DNA of 64,000 nucleotides from Solea solea (taxonomy: Eukaryota > Chordata > Actinopteri > Pleuronectiformes > Soleidae). Below the pieces are notes generated by a model. It saw only the letters and a list, made by a program, of their open reading frames with translations. It was not told the origin of the DNA and ran no database searches. Location of the stretch: assembly GCF_958295425.1 (NCBI RefSeq), contig NC_081153.1:434001-498000 (forward strand), written 5' to 3'. Shown one piece after another: positions 1 through 10,570 of this stretch. A program made the position numbers and the translations under genes. Position 1 is the first letter of the stretch. Each line of letters starts with the position of its first letter.

Positions 1-710
1 TGTGCTTCTCATTCACAGCAGAGTGTGTCAGAGCAGTGCGGCTGCACTTGCGTCAATTCATGTCTTAATATACAGTGCTTAACAAATGTATTCAACCACC
101 ACCCAATGTAAGGTTTTTTCCACAGCTGCCCTAAATTAACAGCATTGTTATCATTTGTTATGTTTCTGTAATGGTTAATACACCAGTATGTAGAAGCTCT
201 TTAACTAAAATTATAATTTTAATGCTAAAATATAACTATAATGTAACTTATACAGGCAGCAGCAGAGATTGTTGATAAAAAAAAACTTCAAACATCAACT
301 TTAATTGTAGCACAATAATAATAATACTACTGTTGATTATAGTTATTTAGTTTTAGTGGTTGAATTTTACAATTTATTCATTTCTTAGAATTCACTTTGT
401 TATTTGCCAAATTAATAGCAATAACATTTTTAGTTTCAAACAAGTTTTTGAAAGATTTCTAAATTTTTTGTTTCTCATTTTTATGAGGTGGTCTTATACC
501 TTTCGTTTAGCAATGTATATGACAACCTTTATTTGCTTGTTTCTGTGATTTAAAATGATTAGAATGTTTACTGTTTTCATGCACACTCTCTGAGTTCATC
601 ATATAGTAGCTCTCTCGACTGCTGTGCATGTTGACAAAACTGTGAAACAATTGAGCAATCATTTTTTCTTTCTTGTTTTCCCTCTATATATCTAACTCCA
701 ATAATCAAAG
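1..710. other. AT-rich non-coding flank/intron upstream of V2R exon
   Basis: No convincing coding exon is visible here. The sequence is AT-rich and ends in a pyrimidine-rich stretch plus AG at 709-710, which serves as the acceptor of the first recognisable V2R exon. The short open frame at 360-548 is low-complexity and hydrophobic (F/I/L-rich), as expected by chance in AT-rich DNA. Earlier V2R exons (signal peptide and N-terminal ligand-binding lobe) must lie upstream of the window. Confidence 0.6.
244..330 (-). repeat. Fragment of L2 LINE 3' UTR
   Basis: This short stretch resembles the antisense L2 3' UTR seen at about 7930-8035: a CAGCAGAGA-type block, then TTGATAAAAAA, a TTTAATTGTAGCACAATAATAAT-like run and an AT-rich end. 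It is diverged and short, so it is an old fragment. The match was read by eye against the better copies in this window. Confidence 0.45.
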
Positions 711-923
711 CTTGTGTATTACTTGGACTTGGTAAACTTCACAACAACATTTGGCGATGAGGTATCATTTGATGAGAATGGTAATGCTTTTCCAATTTAT
801 GACATCATAAACTGGATGTGGCTCCCTGGTGGAAGAACTAAAGTTCAGACAGTGGGTGAGGTTAAAGGTGAAGAACTCACACTGGATGAAAACAAAATCT
901 TCTGGAACTTTGAATCCAAACAG
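711..923 (+). CDS. V2R (OlfC) vomeronasal receptor, exon for distal ligand-binding domain
   Basis: This exon encodes about 71 residues of the distal Venus-flytrap (ANF-receptor) lobe of a family C GPCR. The segment VNFTTTFGDEVSFDENG followed by YDIINW is the hallmark 'F-T-GDEV-FDENG-P-YDI-NW' block of V2R and calcium-sensing-type receptors. The acceptor AG is at 709-710 and the donor GT at 924-925 (CAG|GTTACT). Downstream in the same orientation are the cysteine-rich exon (1003) and the seven-helix exon (5211), in the canonical V2R exon order. Earlier exons lie outside the window. The frame is open with no defects. The protein would act at the plasma membrane of olfactory sensory neurons, where fish OlfC receptors mostly bind amino acids; that role is family knowledge, not read from this sequence. 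Confidence 0.88.
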
Positions 924-1002
924 GTTACTTTTTTAGACTATGATTTCTTCCGATTACTCATTATAGATTAGACTCACAGATATGGATTTTTTCTCCACAC
1001 AG

Positions 1003-1123
1003 CCTCAGTCAGTGTGCAGTGAGAGTTGTCCTCCAGGTACCCGCATGGCCAGAAAAAAGGGGGAACCTGAGTGTTGTTTTGACTGTGTCCCTTGTTCTGA
1101 AGGAAAGATCAGCAATACAACTG
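1003..1123 (+). CDS. V2R (OlfC) receptor, cysteine-rich (NCD3G) exon
   Basis: This 121-bp exon carries the nine-cysteine-type linker of family C GPCRs: [19 protein letters not shown], then [19 protein letters not shown]. Cysteine spacing and the C-PPGTR block match the NCD3G domain joining the ligand-binding lobes to the membrane region. The acceptor is ACACAG|CCTCAG (AG at 1001-1002) and the donor is ACTG|GTGAGTG (GT at 1124-1125). The single G left over combines with AC at 5211 to form the aspartate codon that starts the last exon, so the junction is in phase. The exon is intact. Confidence 0.9.
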
Positions 1124-1734
1124 GTGAGTGTGATGGTTTAAATATTTGTCCCACCCCTCTCAAGAGGTCACAACAAATTGTTGTTGTAGTTGTAAATAAT
1201 ATTTTTACAGAGCAGACCAGAGAGTGGATAGCAATGGCATGTTTTCTCTGAGTGGAATGGTTCATTTCAGTTCAGTTCAGTATGTATTTTATTGCGTTTC
1301 TATTAGGAATAGTACCAAGATAACTGGATCCAACCATTCCCTTCCCTTCCCTTGTCTTAGTTCCCTTCCCTTGGGGTACCAAAGTAATGGTAAGGTTTGG
1401 ATGGAGCTAGACCCACAACAGTTAGTTGATTGGGCGACAGAAATGTGTTGACGTCTTGTTGAGACAGAGCCACAAACAGAGCAGAAAAAAGCAATCTGCT
1501 GAGGTCCACCATTGTTGTCTATTGTGTCATGTTCGATGTTGTTGGTTGTCCGTGCACGGGCTTAGCATGACGTTATGCTACGTATCTTGCGACACATCCA
1601 TCTGGCACAGTGCACAGCCCGCCTGCTAAGCAAAGGTACTGTTCTCAGTCGAAATGCATGCATGGCTTTTCCATTCCAGTCCGTACTGTACTGTACCAAA
1701 TCAAACTGTACCATCAAGTTCAAGTTCAAGTTCA
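1124..1734. other. V2R intron, unassigned
   Basis: This is the first part of the 4.1-kb intron between the cysteine-rich and seven-helix exons. It holds short CTTCCC runs near 1338-1375 and no exon-like frame with splice sites. The 1262-1716 stretch has the flavour of a short non-autonomous DNA element (GTACTGTACTGTACC near 1684), but I could not pair its ends. Confidence 0.4.
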
Positions 1735-2290
1735 AGTAGTTTTATTTGTCAAATGTACTATATGTACGACATACAGCACAGATGAAATGGCAGTCCTCTC
1801 AGACCCACGGTGCAAAACAGGCAGTTACATAAATAAACATAAGTAAACAATCAACAATAAACAATCAACAGACATGAAATAAACAATCAACAAGACGAGA
1901 ATCTTCTAACATAAGATAAGTGAGGTAGTGCAGTTTAGTGCAAATAAGCAGGGGAAAGTGGAATGTGCAGTCCCTGAGTTCAGAGTGTGGGAATGGTGTT
2001 GGTGGTGGAGGAGGAGGAGGAGGAGGGGGGGGGGGGGGGGGGAGTGGGGGGAGTACAGTCCTGGTCTGTGGCAGGGGGCAGAGGGGGGGAGGATGAGTAG
2101 AGGTGGGAGTGATGGTAGAGCAGGGAGGGAGTTGAGTCTCCTGACAGCCTGGTGGAAGAAGCTGTTCTTTAGCCTGCTCGTTCTGGCCCGGAGACTGCAC
2201 AGTCTCCTCCCCGATGGCAGCAGGCTGAAGAGGCTGTGAGACGGATGGGAGGGGGCTCCTCTTCACTTCTCTACAACCATGATTGTAACA
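1735..2290. repeat. Interspersed repeat with poly-G tract (probable LINE/SINE tail)
   Basis: The block opens with iterated CAAGTT units, then AGTTTTATTTGTCAAATGTA, which looks like an inverted LINE/SINE 3' tail with its simple-repeat end. It continues through GGA repeats into an uninterrupted G run around 2026-2042. The downstream part (about 2140-2250) reads like a recurrent fish interspersed sequence. The opposing open frames at 1865-2266 and 1928-2239 arise from the purine/pyrimidine bias and are not genes. Confidence 0.5.
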
Positions 2291-3929
2291 TGGTTAAAGA
2301 GAAGAGCTTCAGCAGGCCCAATATCTTCAGTACATTGGCCCAAGGTGAACTGATGTATATGCAGAAAGAAGCACTAATCAAACACATCTGTAGAATGAAC
2401 TGACAGGAGACACTCACACATGATGACACTACAGTCATCACCGTGGGTCCTCAGAGAAGCCATAGAACACCAAAAGTTACGGCCTCCAAACAATTAAATA
2501 AATTAATTAGTGGCTCAAATTGGAGACCTCAACTTAAAAGGATACCAGAAAATAGGACGTTTTAACAGGTTTTATTAACCAACCTTTCCCACAATGAAAT
2601 GAACATTCTTTAAGGAAACCATAACTGAAGTGTAATATAAATACTTTACCGAATAAATAAGTCATCTAACCAAAAGGGACCTGGAGATACCGGCCAAACT
2701 CAGCAAAATGGAGGGGGGACCAGGCCACCCCCTATAGAGATGTCGAAGCTGGCCCTCCTCCCTGCCTGACAAAACCAAATTATAAACTATGGACTGCCGG
2801 CCATCTCCAGGCCAAAATAAAATAACAACTAAATCAAAGATTACTGAGAGAAAAAGGTATTTAACAAATCATGATGTGGGACTAAGGTGTTGCTGGGTGT
2901 CTGTCTTGTGAGCAACTGAACTTGCTGGCTTATACAGCAGGCTGGTAATTGGGCGGTAGCGATTTTGGATCTGCTGCAGGTGTGTCAGCCTGAGTTTGCC
3001 AGCCGGATGACGAAGGAAAGATATGGGCGTTTAGGCACAGCACAGTGATTGAATGAATGAATGAGTGAGTGAGTGACTGATGTCATGGCCACACGCAACA
3101 GTGACATTGCAAAAGACAAACCACAACAAGGCTGTATTTGTATCTTAAATACAAACATACTTAAGATAAAAGGCACATTTCTACAACAGGAACTAGTACC
3201 AAGAACTTAAATGGAAAATATGTGCATTTCCACTACATGACCCAGGAGATAAATTAAAGTACTGATTATTTTGTAGTGCCCCAAATCAATCTCCACTACA
3301 ACAAGGACAATCTCATATTAAAAATCCTGTAATGGTAGACCAGATTGGAACAACTTGTAGGTGTGCATTGTTCAGACATCAGCCTGCTCATTTTCCTTAT
3401 CTGCTCTGGTCTGTCACTATGGTGGAAACACAGAAAGCAGTGGTCTGCAAGAAGCATTTTGTTTCTTAAAAAAGGTTCCTGCAAGAGAAGGCATTTACTA
3501 CAGCATGAACACACTGCTTCTGTAATGAGTCAGGGAAGGGACCCAAATTCAGTACACGGAGGCAGGCAGACAGTTGGTAATGACGTTTATTTATGATATG
3601 ACAGAGAAGGATCATGACAGCTTCATTGGTGGACTAGTCCACACATATGTCATGCAGAATGAAATCTGCCTGCATTGGATACATTTACTGAATAACTGAA
3701 TGCAAAATTGGAGGCTAAAGATCCATACATCTATGATTAAGTGTTCAAAAGTTTAGCTTCTGGCTGAATAGTGCATGCATCAGGCGAACTGGCTATACAA
3801 AGCTCTTGTATGCTTCCTTGCACAAAGCTGCGTACTCACAATATGCCTGCAGTGCACGTCACAAACCCTATGAATACTGGTGGTAAACATACAGTGGAAA
3901 AATAGCCCATGCTGATTAAACTAGATTAC
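2291..3929. other. V2R intron, no gene seen
   Basis: This is non-coding intron sequence. There is a GAATGAATGAGTGAGTGAGT-like simple repeat near 3048-3080. A tract at about 3535-3610 (GGGACCCAAATTCAG, then GACGTTTATTTATG) resembles an LTR polyadenylation region but could not be delimited. No splice-bounded open frame is visible on either strand. Confidence 0.4.
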
Positions 3930-4941
3930 TGTTGGGATTAGGAGCGTGATTGGCTATGAATTTAGAATATTAATAATTAATTAATTATGGAATAATTAAT
4001 TTCTTATAAAAAAGTTGAGTCAAACTCAAATCGGGGCACCACTCCTCTCAAACAGAGGAGAACAATCGGTTCTGAATGAACCATTAATTCATAACCTCCA
4101 AATATAGTCTCATAAATTAAGCTGGATAATGATTAATAATTAACTTAATAATTGATAAATCCCAATACTACATCAATAGAATACAAATTGAAGGATTAGA
4201 GTTCTAGAGGGAAGTGCTTGGCAATATACACACTTGTGCAATATTAATCAGACCAGACTGTATATTTTAGAAAACATTCATTAAAAAGACATCAATGATT
4301 GAAACAACAATATCGTAGTAGTGATGCTATGCTAGGCCCAGTTATGTTACCAAGTCCTTAAAAGATGCAAAAGTGTCCTTTTGAGGTGCTGTCTGTTGCT
4401 GTCTGGAATGGCAGATGTGTGACTGTGTTTCTGGTGTCTGTGGCTCAGGTTCCTCCTTACAAAGTTAGCTAGTTGGAGCTAATCTGGCTCTGGATCCTTG
4501 GTTGATCCTTAGGCAGGCTCTGGTGTCGCTGCCTCTGATGGGAGGATAGCAGGCTGCTGTGAGCGTGCCTGCTCGAAGATCAGCAGAGAGGATTCTCTTG
4601 CTGCTGGAACCTTGTTTAGCTCTGTGCTGAAGGGTCTTTGGTTGAAGAGCTGACGTCTGTGTCCTTCCTGCACCCAGAAGGGCAGGGGAGAGCAGAGGAG
4701 CATGTGTCCTCCGGTGAGATGGAGAAGAGGAAGAAGGAGGGGAGACCTGGCTTTTGTATTGCATGTTACATGGGGTCACATGTCACAAAGTGACCACTGA
4801 GGTGGGTTTCCCACTGATGTGTGGAAGATAAGGGATCTATATAGACTGAGTTTTATGACCCTCTTTGTCTTTGAGCAAAGGGCCATGTGTTCTCCATTCA
4901 AGATGCATGTGACTCCATCTTTAATGAGCTGATCCCCAACA
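3930..4941. mobile_element. Solo LTR inside the V2R intron
   Basis: The 1012-bp block begins TGTTGGGATTAGG and ends GATCCCCAACA, giving the inverted TGTTGGG/CCCAACA ends expected of an LTR. It is flanked on both sides by the 4-bp direct repeat TTAC (3926-3929 and 4942-4945). No internal retroelement genes accompany it, so it is best read as a solo LTR left by LTR-LTR recombination. A diverged partial relative lies at 6545-6829 (shared GGGGCACCA, TGATTAATAAT and AAAAGACATCAA blocks). The family is unknown. Confidence 0.65.
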
Positions 4942-5210
4942 TTACACACAATAACAATTATCAAATGATTACATTTTTCATTTTATCTAATATACTCAGG
5001 ATAAAGCGGTAGAGAAACTTGATGTGTCAAAAAGAGACCCTAAACATGTCTACAAACCTCACAAACTCCCCAGTTAGGTTAAGGCTGGCCAACATCCCCC
5101 CACTACTAGCAATGCCAAGGAGAACTACACGCACCCCCAGTTGGACTGCTGACCCCAAAAAGGTAAACAATATATAAACATGTATCTCATCACTTTCCCT
5201 CTTTTCTTAG

Positions 5211-6121
5211 ACTCAATGGAGTGCACCAGTTGTCCAGAAGATTTCTGGTCCAGCCCCCAACGTGACCACTGTGTTCCGAAGAAAACAGATTTCCTCTCCT
5301 ACCATGAGCCTTTGGGTATCTGCTTGACAACTATCTCACTGTTGGGCACATCTATCTGTGTTGTTGTTCTAGGCATCTTTATCCATTATCGCAGCACACC
5401 TCTAGTCCGTGCCAACAATTCAGAACTCAGTTTTCTTCTCTTGGTTTCACTAAAATTGTGTTTCTTGTGTTCATTACTCTTCATTGGACGACCCAGATCT
5501 TGGACTTGCCAACTAAGACATGCAGTATTTGGCATCAGCTTTGTGCTTTGTGTCTCATGTATCTTAGTGAAAACCATGGTGGTTCTGGCTGTGTTCAGGG
5601 CCTCCAAACCAGGAGGTGAGTCCAGTCTCAAGTGGTTTGGTGCTGTGCAGCAGAGAGGGACAGTTCTGGTTCTGACTTCTGTTCAAGCAGCAATCTGCAC
5701 TGTCTGGCTTGTATCTGCTTCACCAATGCCTCATAAGAACACCCAGTATCACAGTGACAAGATAGTTTATGAATGTGTAGTTGGATCCACAGTTGGTTTT
5801 GCAGTTTTACTTGGTTATATTGGTTTACTGGCCGTAATGAGTTGTTTGTTAGCTTTTCTAGCAAGGAATCTTCCAGACAGTTTCAATGAGGCCAAACTCA
5901 TCACTTTCAGTATGCTGATCTTCTGTGCAGTGTGGGTGGCCTTTGTCCCTGCTTACATCAGCTCACCAGGCAAATATGCAGATGCAGTGGAGGTATTTGC
6001 CATCCTGGCCTCCAGCTTTGGCCTCTTGGTGGCGCTGTTTGGACCCAAATGTTATATTATACTGTTAAGACCAGAGAGGAACACAAAGAAAGCCATCATG
6101 GGTCGAGACACAGAGTCATAA
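5211..6121 (+). CDS. V2R (OlfC) receptor, final exon with seven transmembrane helices
   Basis: The terminal exon is 911 bp and starts after TTTTCTTAG. It encodes the end of the cysteine-rich region ([11 protein letters not shown]...CVPKK) and seven helices. Helix 1 is around [19 protein letters not shown] and helix 3 around [20 protein letters not shown]. Helix 5 is near [20 protein letters not shown]. Before helix 6 lies the [17 protein letters not shown] block, with [19 protein letters not shown] at helices 6/7. The C-terminal [19 protein letters not shown] motif is diagnostic of V2R/OlfC. The stop is TAA at 6119-6121. The frame is fully intact, so with the two upstream exons this is probably a functional receptor. 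V2R-like genes are usually clustered in fish, but no second copy is seen here. Assignment to the family is firm; the subfamily is not determinable by eye. Confidence 0.95.
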
Positions 6122-6288
6122 AAAAACTTAAAAAAACAACAACTTCCTGTAACAAAAGTAATCCATATTCAGGTACAGAAAATGTGTGGAGAAGGCTAAA
6201 TGCACAGCATGAAATAGTTTATGCATTTCATAAGACATGTTGAGGTTTGAGTTCTGAGGCCTCTTGCAAGTTTTTCTATGAATCTCTA

Positions 6289-6294
6289 AATAAA
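6289..6294 (+). terminator. Polyadenylation signal of the V2R gene
   Basis: A canonical AATAAA lies about 170 bp past the receptor stop codon, followed by a T-rich stretch. This is a reasonable 3' end for the transcript. Confidence 0.6.
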
Positions 6295-6544
6295 GTAATT
6301 TTTCTCATTCATCCGTTATTTGTTGTCTGTTGCCGTGAGAGATATGCATCATGTTAAAGCTGAAACAGATATTTTATTTGCTTAAACATGTAAAATCATA
6401 GGACTCAATATGGTAACAATAACTAAATGTAGTAAATCTAATAATTTGTACTACTATGTATTTCCTGTACAACTGAACTGTCTACTCCAGTCAAGGACTA
6501 ATGATAACACACCATAGTCAGTGTCTGGGGAATATACCTGGGTT

Positions 6545-6829
6545 GTTGACCAAAAATGTGGTCTATTTATATTATAGATTAATGAATAAATTGCCAACTG
6601 TACCGTGACTCAAACGGGGCACCATTATGTTGGGGGAACCAATGTGATTTGTAATGAAAACAGTCTCATGAATAAAGAAGATTACCAATCTGGATTATGA
6701 TTAATAATTTATAATAAATCATAATACTATATCACTATCTTGAATTGAAGGATTGGAGCTCTATAGGAGAGAGAAAAACATTTAAAAGACATCAAAGATT
6801 GAAACAATATCTACTAAATTAAAGTATAT
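6545..6829. repeat. Diverged fragment of the LTR family at 3930-4941
   Basis: It shares the order of short blocks with 4020-4320: GACTCAAACGGGGCACCA, a TTAATAATTTATAAT-type AT stretch, TTGAAGGATTGGAGCTCTA and AAAAGACATCAAAGATTGAAACAA. No LTR ends are visible, so this is a truncated and diverged copy. Confidence 0.5.
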
Positions 6830-6838
6830 ACAGTGTGT

Positions 6839-7182
6839 TTGGGGACACACGGTGGTGTAGTGGTTAGCACTCTCGCCTTGCAGCGAGAGATGGTTCCCGT
6901 GTGTGCGTGGGTTCTCTCCGGGTTCTCCGGCTTCCTCCCACAGTCCAAAAACATGCAATGTGGGGATTAGGTAAATTGGACACTCTAAATTGACCATCGG
7001 AGTGAGTGTGAGTGTGAGAGTGAATGGTTGTTTGTCTCTATCTGTGTGTGGCCCTGCGATGGACTGGCGAACTGTCCAGGGTGTACCCCGCCTATCGCCC
7101 GATGTAGCTGAGATTGGCACAGCACCCCCCGCGACCCTCTGGTGGAGGATAAAGCGGTAGATGATGACTGACTGACTGACTG
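6839..7182 (+). mobile_element. tRNA-derived V-SINE (mermaid/DANA-type), internally deleted
   Basis: The element starts with a tRNA-like head (GGTGGTGTAGTGGTTAGCAC, box A-like). It continues with the conserved V-SINE core (GGGTTCTCTCCGGGTTCTCC, then CCTCCCACAGTCCAAAAACA) and ends with GATAAAGCGGTAGATGATGA plus an ACTG-type tail. Compared with the full copy at 57802-58179, it lacks about 60 bp after GCAGCGAGAG, including box B. Candidate target-site duplication: ACAGTGTGT at 6830-6838 and 7183-7191. Confidence 0.8.
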
Positions 7183-7230
7183 ACAGTGTGTGTGTGTGTT
7201 TGTGTGTGTGAGAGAGAGAGCGAGAGAGTC
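7183..7230. repeat. TG/GA microsatellite
   Basis: TG dinucleotide repeats run into a GA run immediately after the SINE tail. Confidence 0.8.
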
Positions 7231-7539
7231 TGTGTGTACAGACCAAATTGTCAAGTCAGGTAAAGGGTAGACTACAAGGGTAGACTAAAATCAAGGTGGC
7301 GGAAGAAGCTACGACAAGATCGTAAAGAATCAAAGATGGCTTCTTGATGGTTGCTTGATGGTTGTTATTTTAAGGCTACCTTTGTAGGATGAGGTGCCTG
7401 GTTAGAGGAGTAGAATGCATATCTAGAGCAAAGAAGAAAAGACATTCACTAAAATATTAACCTAAATCTATATATAACAACACTATGTATAAGCGAGTAA
7501 GCTCAATACAACTTTTCACACATGAGGATGACAAGTTCA

Positions 7540-9190
7540 ATTCAATTCAATTCAATTCAATTCAGTTTTATTTGTATAGCGCCAAATCATAACATACATT
7601 ATCTCAAGGCACTGTATATAGACAACATCAAGGAGAGCAGAGAACCCCAACAGTTCACACAATGAGCAAGCACTAGGCATCAGTGGAGAGAAAAAACTCC
7701 CTCTTAACAGGAAGAAATCTCTGACAGAACCAGGCCCAGAGATGTGCGGTCATCTGCCTCGACCGGTTGGGGTGAAGGAAAATGGGGGTCAGAGGAGAGG
7801 TGAGGGACAGAAAGGGGGGAGAGAAAGGACAAGAGGGAGATGAGGTAGAGACAGAAGAGAGAGAGAGACCAGGAGAAGATACACAACAACAAGTTACAAG
7901 TTTATACAGTAAATGATTACATGTTTATAGCAATACAATGTAATTTATAAAACAGCAACAGAGAGTGTTGATAAAAAATTATACTAATATCGACTTTTAA
8001 TTATAGTACAATAATAATGATGATGATACGTATGATATGGAAAGCCTCGAAAACTGGATCTTGATCCTACAACCTGCAAGATAAGGGATACAGAGCGAGA
8101 GAGGAAAGGAAGGAAAGACACAAACTAGGGAGAGAAAAAGACAATATGACTTTTTATATGTCATTATAAGTCATATTCATACCCTGAGTGTGACAGAGTA
8201 AATGTGCGTGCACCACAGGAAAATCCCTCAGCAGTCTAGGTCTATAGCAGCAGAACTAAGAGATGGTCCAGGTTTCCCTGAACCACCTCAAACTATAAAC
8301 TTTATCAAAAAGGAAAGTTTTAAGTCCAACTTTAAATACAGAGAGAGTGTCGGCCTCCCGAACTGTCATTGGAAGCTGGTTCCACAGGAGAGGAGGAGCC
8401 TGGTAACTGAAGGCTCTGCCTCCCATTCTGCTCTTACAGACTCTGGGAACCACAAGTAAACCTGTATTTTGGGACCTACATGGTCTGTTAGGGTGATATG
8501 GTAAGACTAGGTCTTTCAGGTATGAATTCAAAACTGTGGGTGGAGCCAGTGTAGAGAAGCTAACACTAGAGTTATATGGTCTCTCTTTCTAGTTCCTGTC
8601 AGAACTCGTGCTGCAGCATTTTGAATGAGTTACAGTAATCTAATCTAGATGTAACAAAAGCATGAACTAGTTTTTCAGTGTCCTGTAAGGACAGAATGTT
8701 TATAATTTGCATAATGTTCCGCAGGTGGAAGAAGGCTGTTCTGGAAATTAGTTTTATGTGTGAATCAAATGACATTTCCTGGTCAAAAATAACTCCATGG
8801 TTCCTCACAGTAGAACTGGAAGCCATGGTGATGTCATCTTAATTGACAATGTGGTGAGAAAGTTTTTTTCTGAGGTGTTTAGGGCCGAGTATAATGACCT
8901 CAGTTTTTTTCTGATTTTAAAAGTAGAAAGTTACAGGTCATCCAGGACTTAATGTCTCTGAGACATTTCTGGAGTTGAACAGCCTGATTTATTTCATCTG
9001 GCCTCATTGATAAATATAGCTGTGTGTCATCTGCATAACAATGAAAGTGTGTGTTGTGCTTTCTAATAATGTTCCCGAGATGAAGCAAATATAAGGTCAA
9101 AGGTATTGGCCCAAGCACCAAGCCTTGTGGAACTCCACAATTAACTTTTGTTGTGAGGCTGTTAATTTCGAGGCTACTGCTATCATACAT
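7540..9190 (-). pseudogene. L2 LINE, 3' part of ORF2 plus 3' UTR (decayed)
   Basis: Read on the minus strand, the stretch at 8900-9195 encodes the RT palm of an L2-clade LINE: GVPQGLVLGP, then HCYADDTQLYLS with the catalytic YADD. It continues at 8599-8826 (AFFHLRNIMQI and KLVHAFVTSRLDYCN) and 8256-8531 (LPYHPNRPCRSQ, then MGGRAFSYQAPPLLWNQLP). Then follow the 3' UTR (8200 down to 7560) and the family's simple tail (AATTC)n at about 7540-7564. Frameshifts and stops separate the pieces, so it is dead. The same 3' region appears in sense at 17373-18748. Confidence 0.85.
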
Positions 9191-9360
9191 ATCATCAGTC
9201 ATTATTATTGTGCTATAATTAAAAGTCTATATCAGTATAATTTTTATCAACACTCTCTGCTGCTGCTTATATAAATTACATTGTATTGCTATAAACATGT
9301 AATCATTTACTGTATAAACTTGTAACTTGTTGTGTATCTGCTCCTGGTCTCTCTCTCTCT
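9190..9360 (+). mobile_element. L2 3' UTR fragment in inverted orientation
   Basis: The stretch matches the sense 3' UTR at 18250-18425 (TTATTGTGCTATAATTAAAA, then TATTGCTATAAACATGTAAT). It is therefore the reverse complement of about 7870-8040. It joins the antisense RT remnant at a shared CATACATATCATCA-like sequence near 9183-9197. Confidence 0.75.
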
Positions 9361-9424
9361 CTTCATGTCTTCAATTACACTTTTTTCTTACCACCGTCCT
9401 GCATTTGGGTCCAGTCCTGTTCCT

Positions 9425-9668
9425 GACAAACTGACAGGTTGAGGGTTTTGATTGATGATACTAATGATGTTAACTCCTTATTTATTTATACATTTTTTTT
9501 CCCTTTTTTTTTAAATCATTGTTCTTTGTGGTCCTTGTTCAGTTGAATGTCTGTTAGGTTATGTTTATTTATGTTCATGTTCTACGTTTAATTGACAGCG
9601 TGTTCTAGACTAGAGTCAAATTCCTGGTACGTGCTCACATACTTGGTCAATAAAGCTGATTCTGAGGC
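9425..9668 (+). mobile_element. 5'-truncated LINE 3' tail
   Basis: It ends in GTCAATAAAGCTGATTCTGA, the AATAAAG plus (ATTCTG) end of a non-LTR element; the same kind of tail occurs at 49098-49201. It sits inside an antisense L2 fragment, with L2 sequence resuming at about 9669. No coding part remains. Confidence 0.5.
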
Positions 9669-9765
9669 TTATTCTGAACTCAGGGAGATCTATAGGGGAG
9701 AAACTGTCTAACTGTGCACCTGGTGCTTCTAAAGCTCTTGTGCTAAAAGATGAGTCAGTACCAAT
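9669..9765 (-). pseudogene. L2 ORF2 fragment (EN-RT linker)
   Basis: On the minus strand it reads PHIGTDSSFSTRALEAPGA, then QLDSFSPIDLPE. This is identical in order to the linker at 31788-31880 of the sense L2 copy. It is the upstream continuation of the antisense L2 at 7540-9190, separated from it by later insertions. Confidence 0.75.
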
Positions 9766-10570
9766 ATGAGGGACTGGCTCTGGCTGAGGAGGAAAGACAA
9801 GAGCTGGGGAAAGAACAACTAACCCTGACAACAGCTACAGAGGGAAACACCCATCAGCTGCAGGGGGTGACAGGGAGATGTCCCTGTCACTGCTCCGCCA
9901 CTAGGAGACGTTCCAGGATTAAAGTGGCAAAACGTTGGTGAATGATGGTTCCTGGCTGATGACCCGGCAGCTGACCCGTGGGCACCGGAGGAGGTGCGAC
10001 TGGCAGCAATGCCTTGTAGGTGTTCCACCTCCCTGTACATTTCACTGATGCTCTGGTAACCCAGTGACCACTGCGAACAGGGCAGTTGGAGTCCAGGGAA
10101 AACTGGAGGACAGCCAGGAAAGACTGGATAACAGCAGGGAAAGACCGCACCGGGAGTGACCGGCTAGTTACCCAACCCACTAGTACCTCAGAAGAGGAAC
10201 ACCCAAACCTAACTACAAAGAACCCCAAGAAAAAACAATCCGCAGGCCCTCTGAGAGGCGGGATGAAAGAAGGGCCAAACAGGATGGACAGCAATGGAAA
10301 CAGACAACGAGATGAACACTGGAACTTCAGGAAATTAAGAGAAGATCCTCCGGAAGTGTGGATGCAGCTGGGAAAAAGTTGCCATGTTCCAAGTTACCGA
10401 GTTTGTTGAGTTTGCAGAAGGTCTTGTGGTTTATTTGATTAACAAAAAATAAAAGAAAACTGACTTAATACTCAAAACAAACAAAGGAGCAAAATGTTGG
10501 CTAAGCCATTGTAGAAAACTTTTTGAAGAGCCAGAGTTAGATAGATAGACTTTCCTGTTGAGGCCAGCCA
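9766..10570. other. Unassigned; possible 5' part of the R2-like element
   Basis: The + frame at 10086-10409 is rich in K/R/E and immediately precedes the R2-like RT remnant in the same orientation, so it could be its N-terminal or untranslated part. No zinc fingers or Myb motif are visible. The assignment is inference from position only. Confidence 0.3.

Noticed and set aside
360..548. Small F/L-rich membrane-like protein
   Set aside because: AT-rich intron or flank, no splice or promoter support, composition expected by chance.
1865..2266. Proline-rich minus-strand frame and glycine/arginine-rich plus-strand frame
   Set aside because: Due to the poly-G/GGA tract in a repeat; no coding features.
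4465..4779. 104-codon minus-strand frame
   Set aside because: Lies entirely within the solo LTR at 3930-4941; no retroelement protein motif.
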